Source: CAYQQJ01 sp964419935 (GTDB lineage Bacteria; Pseudomonadota; Gammaproteobacteria; Pseudomonadales; Cellvibrionaceae). Taken from it: a stretch of DNA of 10,734 nucleotides. Position numbers and translations under genes: made by a program. Location of the stretch: the NCBI GenBank assembly GCA_964419935.1, contig CAYQQJ010000058.1:1-10734 (forward strand). Reading direction: 5' to 3'. Position 1 is the first letter of the stretch; every line of letters starts with the position of its first letter. This document shows, one piece after another, positions 5,530-10,734 of the stretch. The notes under the pieces are model-generated. The model made no database searches. It was given only the letters and a program-made list of their open reading frames with translations, and was not told the origin of the DNA.

Positions 5530-8208
5530 CTAGAGAGCTCGCGCCACCTCCTTCACCTGGAACACTTCGATCTGATCGCCGACTTTAACGTCGTAGTTCT
5601 TCACGCCGATACCACATTCCACACCGTTGCGGACTTCGTTAACGTCGTCCTTGAAGCGGCGCAGAGATTCGAGCTCCCCTTCATAGATAACAACATTGTC
5701 ACGCAATACACGGATGGGCTTGTTGCGGAAGACAGTACCTTCGGTGACCATGCAACCCGCCACCTGGCCAAACTTGGGCGAGCGGAATACATCGCGCACT
5801 TCGGCGACACCGAGAATCTCTTCCACGCGCTCGGGATCGAGCATGCCAGACAGCGCATCCTTCACTTCGTCGATCAATTGATAAATGATGCTGTAGTAAC
5901 GGATTTCGACGCCTTCGCTCTCCGCCACTCGGCGGGCTGTAGCGTCAGCGCGCACGTTGAAGCCAATCACAATGGCGCCGGACGTCATCGCCAGATTGAT
6001 GTCATTTTCGGTAATACCGCCCACGCCGTCACCGACGATCTTGACTTCAACTTCGGACGTACCCATGTCATGCAGGGCAGCAGCGATGGCTTCGAGGGAA
6101 CCGCGCACGTCGGTTTTCAGCACCAGCGGCAGTACCCGCGCCTGATCCGTCTCCATGCTGGCAAACATATTTTCCAGCTTGGAAACCTGCTGACGCTGCA
6201 GTCTGTCGTGACGTTCTTTGTCCGCTCGCGATTCAGCGATTTCACGGGCCTTGCGTTCATCCGGTACCACCAGGAATTCATCACCGGCACTGGGCGGAGA
6301 ATCGAGACCGAGCAATTCCACCGGCGTTGAAGGTCCGGCTTCCTTGACCGTCTTGCCAAGTTCGTTGGTCATGGCGCGTACGCGACCAAAGCTCTGGCCG
6401 GCCAGCACAATATCGCCACCTTTCAGGTTGCCGCCGAGTACCAGCAACGTGGCCACCACACCGCGACCTTTGTCCATGCGGGACTCGATAACCACACCAC
6501 GGGCCGGCACATTGGTTGGCGCTTGCAGCTCCAGCATTTCCGACTGTAGTGATACCGCTTCCAGCAGTTCATCAATGCCCTGCCCCGTATGAGCTGAAAC
6601 TTCAATAAACTGGGTATCGCCACCCCAATCCTCGGGTATTACGTCAATTGCGGCCAGCTCGTTTTTCACACGGTCCGGATCGGCGGCTTCCTTGTCACAC
6701 TTGTTGATGGCGACAACAATAGGCACACCGGCTGCGCGGGCGTGCTGCACGGCCTCTTCAGTTTGCGGCATCACACCGTCATCTGCCGCTACCACCAAAA
6801 TCACCACGTCGGTAGCCTGGGCACCGCGGGCGCGCATGGCAGTAAAGGCCGCGTGTCCGGGCGTATCGAGAAACGCGAGTTCACCCTGCTTGGTTTTTAC
6901 GCGGTAGGCGCCAATGTGCTGGGTAATCCCGCCGGCTTCGCCGGAGGCAATCTTGGTTTCCCGAATGTAGTCCAGCAAGGAAGTCTTGCCGTGGTCGACG
7001 TGGCCCATGACGGTCACAATTGGTGCGCGAGCAACCATGTCGCCCTGCACTTCCATAACCGACTCTTTCAGTTTTTCTTCTTCGGCATCCGCGCTGACGC
7101 GCACAGGCCTATGACCGAGCTCTTCCACAACCATCTCGGCGGTATCCTGATCGATCGCCTGGTTCATGGTGGCCATGGTGCCCATTTTCATCAGGGTTTT
7201 CACAACTTCACCGGCTTTGACGCTCATGCGCTGAGCCAGCTCCGAAACCAGTATGGTTTCCGGAATTTCAACATCATGCACAATTTTGCCCGTCGGCTTC
7301 TTGAAGCCGTGTTTGTTGTTTACCTTGATTACAGGGCGCGGCTTGGCCCTAGCCGTGGTGCTCAACTTGCGCGGTGGTTTGCGCACGGGAGCAGGAACTT
7401 CGACATCCTCGTCTTCAAGGAGTTTGGTGACATCGGTCTTTTTCGGTGGCACAACTTTCTTGACCGCTTTACCGGCTTTTTTGTTGTGTCGCGCCTTAGC
7501 GCCTTCTTCATCGAAATCGTCCTTGTCATCGATAATTTTTTCTTTCGGCTTTTTGCCGTGACGGTGGCGCTCTTCTTCCTCTTTGGCCTGCAACTCTTCG
7601 GGCGTCAGCGCCACAGCCTCTTCCTGTGGCTTAGCCGCTTTGGCTTTTTTGGCCTCTTCGCGCAGGCGTCTGTCTTCCGCCGCTTTTTCAGCAGCTTCAG
7701 CCTCAGCTTTGCGGCGAGCTTCCGCAGCTGCCTGACGCACCATTTCCGCATCGTCAACAAACGCGCTTCGCTTGATTTCCGGTGCTGCAACTTCCTCTAC
7801 GGGTTCAGGCGCCGTTTCAACCGGTTCCACACTCACTTCAGGTTCCGCAGCAACAGGCTCGGTCACTTCAGCAACCGGTTCTTCAACCAAGGGTTCGTCT
7901 TGCTCGACTTCTTCCCGCTTCACATAGGTGCGTTTCTTGCGCACTTCGACGTTGACGGTTTTACGAGCGCTGCCACTACCGGTTTTGAGTGTGCTGGTCG
8001 TTTTGCGCTTGAGCGTTATCTTCTTAGGTGCAGCCACCACTTCGCCATGGCCGGATTTGAGAAAAGCCAGCAGAGTTTGCTTTTCTTCATCAGAAACCAC
8101 ATCTTCCGCGGCCTGGTGATCCAGACCGGCCTGCTTCATTTGCATCAGGATGCGATCTACCGAGGCCCCAACGGACTTGGCGAGTTCACTTACAGTTACG
8201 TCTGCCAT
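5530..8208 (-). CDS. infB: Translation initiation factor IF-2
   Basis: IF2 is the GTPase that places fMet-tRNA on the 30S subunit and drives 50S joining. The 892-residue product is the long gammaproteobacterial form. Visible parts are a first IF2_N module (about 1-50), a low-complexity region rich in Glu/Pro/Val (about 101-145), a charged Ala/Glu/Lys/Arg coiled-coil-like stretch (about 152-250), a second IF2_N module (about 312-365), then the GTPase domain. G1 is GHVDHGKT (about 402-409), G3 DTPGH (about 448-452), G4 NKCD (about 502-505) and G5 SAHTGQG (about 538). Beta-barrel domains and the initiator-tRNA-binding C-terminal domain follow. The ATG has GAGGA eight bases upstream, and the N-terminus MADVTVSELAKSVG is typical. 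It starts 76 bases after nusA and is followed 29 bases later by rbfA. Nothing is missing; E. coli-like internal starts giving shorter IF2 forms are possible but cannot be shown here. Confidence 0.98.
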   Translation of the reverse strand: MADVTVSELAKSVGASVDRILMQMKQAGLDHQAAEDVVSDEEKQTLLAFLKSGHGEVVAAPKKITLKRKTTSTLKTGSGSARKTVNVEVRKKRTYVKREEVEQDEPLVEEPVAEVTEPVAAEPEVSVEPVETAPEPVEEVAAPEIKRSAFVDDAEMVRQAAAEARRKAEAEAAEKAAEDRRLREEAKKAKAAKPQEEAVALTPEELQAKEEEERHRHGKKPKEKIIDDKDDFDEEGAKARHNKKAGKAVKKVVPPKKTDVTKLLEDEDVEVPAPVRKPPRKLSTTARAKPRPVIKVNNKHGFKKPTGKIVHDVEIPETILVSELAQRMSVKAGEVVKTLMKMGTMATMNQAIDQDTAEMVVEELGHRPVRVSADAEEEKLKESVMEVQGDMVARAPIVTVMGHVDHGKTSLLDYIRETKIASGEAGGITQHIGAYRVKTKQGELAFLDTPGHAAFTAMRARGAQATDVVILVVAADDGVMPQTEEAVQHARAAGVPIVVAINKCDKEAADPDRVKNELAAIDVIPEDWGGDTQFIEVSAHTGQGIDELLEAVSLQSEMLELQAPTNVPARGVVIESRMDKGRGVVATLLVLGGNLKGGDIVLAGQSFGRVRAMTNELGKTVKEAGPSTPVELLGLDSPPSAGDEFLVVPDERKAREIAESRADKERHDRLQRQQVSKLENMFASMETDQARVLPLVLKTDVRGSLEAIAAALHDMGTSEVEVKIVGDGVGGITENDINLAMTSGAIVIGFNVRADATARRVAESEGVEIRYYSIIYQLIDEVKDALSGMLDPERVEEILGVAEVRDVFRSPKFGQVAGCMVTEGTVFRNKPIRVLRDNVVIYEGELESLRRFKDDVNEVRNGVECGIGVKNYDVKVGDQIEVFQVKEVARAL

Positions 8209-8230
8209 TCTTTTTCCTCAGTCCCCGTTA

Positions 8231-8259
8231 CCTATAAAATTCTTAATAACCAATACCAA
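8231..8259 (-). promoter_or_regulatory. Weak candidate internal promoter before infB
   Basis: In the AT-rich nusA-infB gap the minus strand reads TTGGTA (8259-8254), 17 bases, TATAGG (8236-8231), each four of six to consensus. It would give a leader of under 20 bases that still includes the GAGGA ribosome binding site. The TTGGTA box is part of a small GGTATT direct repeat. It could easily be chance in AT-rich sequence. Confidence 0.2.
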
Positions 8260-8284
8260 TACCATTAAATTAATGCGTGTCACC

Positions 8285-9775
8285 CTATTCGTCATCGGCG
8301 AACCAGGGTTCGCGGGCTTTCATGATCAACGCGGCCGCGCGCGCTTCGTCCATACCATCAATATCCAGCAGCTCATCGACTGACTGCTCGGCCAAATCTT
8401 CCATGGTAACAACATCACGTTGCGCCAGTGTGTGGGCCAAGGCTGTGTCCATACCTTCCATCGCCAGCAAATCTTCAGCGGGTTCCGTCGAGCCTGACTG
8501 CTCTTCCGACGCCAGTGCCAGAGTCAGCAGCGCGTCTTTCGCACGACTGCGTAGCTCTTCGGCAATATCTTCGTCAAATCCTTCGATCTCAAGGAATTCT
8601 TCCAGGGGCACGTAAGCCACTTCTTCGAGGGTGGTAAAACCCTCGGCGATCAGAACATCCGCAACATCCTCATCGATGTCCAGCGCATCCATAAAGATAT
8701 CTTTGGTGCTGCCGGCTTCCGCTTCCTGCTTTTCGTTCCACTGCTCAACGCTCATCACATTGATTTCCCAACCGGTCAGCTGGGACGCCAGGCGCACGTT
8801 TTGACCAGCACGGCCGATGGCCTGCGCCAAATTGTCTTCGGCGACGGCAACATCCATGGCTCCAGTATCTTCATCCACAACAATGGATTCGATTTCAGCC
8901 GGCGCCATGGCGTTGATGACAAACTGTGCAACGTTGTCATCCCACAGGACGATGTCGATGCGCTCGTTGTTCAATTCATTGGATACTGCCTGCACCCGGG
9001 AACCGCGCATACCGACACAGGCGCCCACCGGATCTATACGACCGTCGTTGGTCGATACGGCGATTTTGGCGCGGGATCCTGGATCCCGCGCGGCGCCTTT
9101 AAGGGAAATAACTTCTTCAGCAATTTCCGGCACTTCGATTTTGAACAGCTCGATCAGCATTTCGGGACATGCGCGACTCAAATACAACTGTGGTCCGCGC
9201 ATTTCAGAACGCACATCAACCAGCAATGCACGCACCCGATCATTCATGCGGAAAACTTCGCGGCCCACCAACTCTTCGCGGGGCAACAGGCCTTCGGCAT
9301 TGTTACCCAGATCCACGATAACATTGTCCCGGGTCACCTTCTTTACGGTACCCGATATCAGTTCGCCCACACGACTGCGATACTCATCGACAATCTGCGC
9401 GCGCTCGGCTTCACGTACCTTTTGCACGATAACCTGCTTGGCGGTTTGCGCGGCAATTCGGCCGAACTCGACGTTTTCAATAACTTCTTCGTACACGTCG
9501 CCAGCTTTCAGGCTCGGGTCCTTCTCATGGGCTTCTTCCAGAGTAAACTGGGTTCCCAGTTCAGCCAGAGTGTCGTCACCGACAACGTCCCAACGACGAA
9601 CCGTTGTATAGTCGCCGGTTTTGCGATCAATGATGACCTCAATAGTCGATTCTTCGTCGTAGCGCTTTTTGCTGGCCGTAGCCAACGCCAGCTCGATCGC
9701 TTCAAAAATCACATTGCGATCGACGCCCTTTTCATTAGAGACGGCATCTGCGACCAGCAAAATATCTTTTTTCAT
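8285..9775 (-). CDS. nusA: Transcription termination/antitermination factor NusA
   Basis: NusA binds RNA polymerase, promotes pausing and hairpin-dependent termination, and takes part in antitermination on rRNA operons. The 496-residue protein has the full proteobacterial layout: N-terminal RNAP-binding domain (about 1-125), S1 domain (about 135-200; GELISGTVKKVTRDNVIVDLG), KH1 (about 230-300, with ARDPGSRAKIAV and VGACVGMRGSRVQAV), KH2 (about 300-350, with AQAIGRAGQNVRLASQLTGW), and two acidic helix-hairpin-helix repeats (about 364-420 and 438-490), the E. coli-type C-terminus that contacts the alpha subunit CTD. The ATG is preceded by AGAGG seven bases upstream, which supports this start. 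It lies between rimP and infB. A perfect 11-bp inverted repeat lies in the KH1-coding part (9069-9091). Since NusA itself stimulates intrinsic termination, the hairpins in the rimP leader are a plausible feedback target; that is inference. Confidence 0.98.
   Translation of the reverse strand: MKKDILLVADAVSNEKGVDRNVIFEAIELALATASKKRYDEESTIEVIIDRKTGDYTTVRRWDVVGDDTLAELGTQFTLEEAHEKDPSLKAGDVYEEVIENVEFGRIAAQTAKQVIVQKVREAERAQIVDEYRSRVGELISGTVKKVTRDNVIVDLGNNAEGLLPREELVGREVFRMNDRVRALLVDVRSEMRGPQLYLSRACPEMLIELFKIEVPEIAEEVISLKGAARDPGSRAKIAVSTNDGRIDPVGACVGMRGSRVQAVSNELNNERIDIVLWDDNVAQFVINAMAPAEIESIVVDEDTGAMDVAVAEDNLAQAIGRAGQNVRLASQLTGWEINVMSVEQWNEKQEAEAGSTKDIFMDALDIDEDVADVLIAEGFTTLEEVAYVPLEEFLEIEGFDEDIAEELRSRAKDALLTLALASEEQSGSTEPAEDLLAMEGMDTALAHTLAQRDVVTMEDLAEQSVDELLDIDGMDEARAAALIMKAREPWFADDE
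9069..9091. repeat. Perfect inverted repeat inside nusA
   Basis: GCGCGGGATCC and GGATCCCGCGC flank a single central base. The region codes for the conserved KH1 stretch AARDPGSRAK, so protein conservation explains much of the sequence, but the synonymous choices complete the symmetry. As RNA it would fold as about eight base pairs with a seven-base loop. Confidence 0.8.
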
Positions 9776-9856
9776 GAAAATGCCTCTGCACTTTTTTCTT
9801 AAGGGTAAGTTCCCAAGGGGCCAGTTTCTAAGGAGCGTATGCTCCCATAGAGGTCC

Positions 9857-10312
9857 CTAAAATCTGGGGACGATATTTGCCTTGTCGATCAGCTCGAACG
9901 GTAGCAAATACTCTTCGTTATCAACTTCCAATACTATTTCATCATCTTCTACGCCTTTGAGCAGGCCGCTGAATTTGCGGCGCCCCTCAAAGGCTACACG
10001 CAGCCGAACCGCCAGAGTTTCACCGACAAATCGGGCATACTGCTCCAATTTGAAAAGTGGCCGATCGAGCCCCGGGGAAGACACTTCCAGGGTATAAACC
10101 CCCTGTATGGGATCTTCCACATCCAGTGTCGCACTCACCTGACGGCTGACTTGCTCGCAGTCTTCCACCAGAACGCCACCGTCTTTTTCAATGTACAGCC
10201 GTAACACCGAGTTCTTACCCTGCGCAATGTAATCCAGCCCCCAGAGCTCACAGCCCAGAGCCGTGACAATGGGCTCCAGCAGAGCCTCAAGCTGTGTTTG
10301 TTTAGTTGCCAT
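9857..10312 (-). CDS. rimP: Ribosome maturation factor RimP
   Basis: RimP binds the free 30S subunit and is needed for late assembly of the small ribosomal subunit in the cytoplasm. The 151-residue product matches the family from end to end: an N-terminal alpha/beta domain (about residues 1-82) carrying the hallmark stretch VSATLDVEDPI then LEVSSPGLDRPLF (about residues 60-92), and a C-terminal SH3-like barrel (about 93-151). Length is normal. The ATG gives an N-terminus (MATKQTQLEALLEPIVTALG) that aligns with known RimP. No good Shine-Dalgarno sequence precedes it; the bases just before the ATG are ACTTCCCT, so initiation may be weak or depend on leader structure. It is the first gene of the nusA-infB operon, as in most proteobacteria, and ends 81 bases before nusA. 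Identification is from sequence and from the classic gene order. Confidence 0.97.
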   Translation of the reverse strand: MATKQTQLEALLEPIVTALGCELWGLDYIAQGKNSVLRLYIEKDGGVLVEDCEQVSRQVSATLDVEDPIQGVYTLEVSSPGLDRPLFKLEQYARFVGETLAVRLRVAFEGRRKFSGLLKGVEDDEIVLEVDNEEYLLPFELIDKANIVPRF

Positions 10313-10362
10313 AGGGAAGTGTTACCGCTGCACTTAGCTAAATGAAGTACTACCACACAAAC

Positions 10363-10386
10363 AAAAAATGGGCCTTAAAGCCCATT
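10363..10386 (-). terminator. Second terminator-like hairpin, 50 bases before rimP
   Basis: AATGGGC and GCCCATT with a six-base loop, followed by TTTTGTTTG on the minus strand; with the arm the T-run is six. It lies between the operon promoter and rimP, so the operon must read through it. Similar GGGC...GCCC-T hairpins upstream of rimP occur, from memory, in other gammaproteobacteria. Confidence 0.75.
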
Positions 10387-10461
10387 CCCACAACACAATC
10401 GTGACAAACCCGATTGTTCCCCAGCGCACTGGGCGAAATATGTAAAATCCAGCTTCCAGAT

Positions 10462-10485
10462 AATAAAAAGCCCCTAGAAAGGGGC
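10462..10485 (-). terminator. First terminator-like hairpin in the rimP leader
   Basis: GCCCCT-TTCT-AGGGGC followed by TTTTTATT on the minus strand is a textbook intrinsic terminator. An outer CCAGAT/ATCTGG pair (10491-10486 with 10461-10456) could enclose the stem and T-run in an alternative fold. It either ends a transcript from further upstream or, given the promoter at 10621-10593, attenuates the rimP operon after about 125 bases. Confidence 0.8.
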
Positions 10486-10592
10486 ATCTGGACCATCAAC
10501 GCCACACTCCTATATAAGAGCTCCTGACATCAATGTTGAATACTGCGTCGCTGGGACAGATGTCACCATTAACGGGTGAAAACAGGATGCGG

Positions 10593-10621
10593 AGTATAGG
10601 GCGAAGTAGGTCTGGGGTCAA
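10593..10621 (-). promoter_or_regulatory. Sigma70-type promoter of the rimP-nusA-infB operon
   Basis: On the minus strand TTGACC (10621-10616) and TATACT (10598-10593) each match the consensus in five of six positions and are separated by exactly 17 bases. Transcription should start near 10586 and yield a leader of about 275 bases before rimP. It is the best promoter match I found in the window and lies in the expected place. It abuts the heptad repeats, which run up to 10636. Confidence 0.7.
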
Positions 10622-10635
10622 GAGGGGTCGCTTTT

Positions 10636-10683
10636 TAGCTGCAAGCCGCAAGCTTTAAGCTGCAAGCTTTAAGCTGCAAGCTA
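10636..10683. repeat. Heptad repeat AAGCNNN, right flank
   Basis: Seven 7-base units in register: TAGCTGC, AAGCCGC, AAGCTTT, AAGCTGC, AAGCTTT, AAGCTGC and AAGCTAG (the last ends at 10684). TTT and TGC endings alternate in the middle, so the true period is partly 14. The block lies 15 bases upstream of the operon promoter's -35 box and passes without a break into the GGGAAAA tract. Confidence 0.85.
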
Positions 10684-10734
10684 GGGAAAAGGGAAAAGGG
10701 AAAAGGGAAAAGGGAAAAGGGAAAAGGGAAAAGG
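10684..10734. repeat. GGGAAAA tandem repeat, running off the window
   Basis: Seven complete GGGAAAA units plus GG at the window edge, perfectly regular. The real tract is longer by an unknown amount. Seven runs of three G with four-base spacers meet the canonical G-quadruplex pattern on the plus strand. Confidence 0.95.

Larger units (their letters stand above)
10313..10586 (-). promoter_or_regulatory. Structured rimP operon leader
   Basis: From the predicted start near 10586 the minus-strand leader can form, in order: TCACC/GGTGA (10579-10575 with 10567-10563); the alternative TGACATC/GATGTCA (10565-10559 with 10531-10525), which shares three bases with the first and excludes it; a terminator-like hairpin at 10485-10470; CCCAG-TGCG-CTGGG (10433-10420); ACAATCG/CGATTGT (10417-10411 with 10401-10395); and a second terminator-like hairpin at 10386-10367. 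No tRNA gene is recognisable here, although E. coli has metY and pseudomonads have a tRNA-Leu upstream of rimP. The arrangement suggests control by premature termination. Confidence 0.55.

Noticed and set aside
6742..8268. 508-codon plus-strand open frame opposite infB
   Set aside because: It is antisense to the well-supported infB N-terminal and GTPase coding region. Its Phe/His/Arg/Ala-rich composition is what the reverse complement of Glu/Lys/Ala codons gives. It has no recognisable domain.
8801..9802. 333-codon plus-strand open frame opposite nusA
   Set aside because: It lies entirely over nusA and the short gap before it, with no ribosome binding site or domain of note.
9832..9845. Small hairpin GGAGC-ATAC-GCTCC in the rimP-nusA gap
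   Set aside because: Only five base pairs, no T-run, and no support for a function; too short to report as a regulatory element.
10313..10586. A tRNA gene upstream of rimP, as in E. coli (metY) or pseudomonads (tRNA-Leu)
   Set aside because: I looked for a cloverleaf with a T-loop GTTCRA motif and CCA end on the minus strand and found none; the stems present are terminators and simple hairpins.
10636..10734. CRISPR array
   Set aside because: The units are 7 bases, directly abutting and without unique spacers; this is a simple tandem repeat.

Overview
The window is one conserved bacterial gene cluster, read entirely on the minus strand: rimP - nusA - infB - rbfA - truB - rpsO - pnp, followed by a gene for a MipA/OmpV-family outer membrane protein. 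Gene order, protein sequences and moderate GC point to a gammaproteobacterium. The MipA/OmpV protein indicates a Gram-negative cell. The AAGCTGC/GGGAAAA heptad repeats and the long palindromic intergenic element resemble, from memory, repeats of marine gammaproteobacteria such as Cellvibrionaceae or Marinobacter relatives, but the genus cannot be fixed from the sequence alone. No gene on the plus strand is credible; the long plus-strand frames are antisense shadows of infB, truB and nusA.

Layout in the direction of transcription (right to left). Positions 10734-10636 hold heptad repeats, first GGGAAAA units and then AAGCNNN units. A strong sigma70-type promoter lies at 10621-10593. It is followed by a leader of about 275 nt packed with hairpins, two of them shaped like intrinsic terminators (10485-10462 and 10386-10363). 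Then come rimP (10312-9857), nusA (9775-8285), infB (8208-5530), rbfA (5500-5066), truB (5066-4116, overlapping rbfA by one base), rpsO (3926-3657, followed by an intrinsic terminator) and pnp (3370-1214, GTG start, followed by an intrinsic terminator). The last gene is mipA-like (1093-272, GTG start after a good ribosome binding site). The left end (1-271) has no gene. It contains a possible insertion-sequence end, a 91-nt element with perfect 20-bp inverted arms, and four heptad repeats of the same family as at the right end but in opposite orientation.

The cluster couples transcription and translation functions. RimP and RbfA mature the 30S subunit, NusA controls pausing, termination and antitermination, IF2 starts translation, TruB modifies tRNA U55, S15 nucleates 30S assembly, and PNPase degrades RNA. 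The regulatory logic visible in the sequence is post-initiation: tandem terminator-like hairpins ahead of the nusA operon, a UUCG-capped hairpin ahead of rpsO, and a terminator plus further stem-loops between rpsO and pnp, where E. coli has RNase III processing and PNPase autocontrol.

The protein-coding part is ordinary. I see no defence system, CRISPR, phage or new multigene system. The points worth a second look are in the non-coding DNA: the rimP leader, the bordering repeats, and a few local RNA structures.
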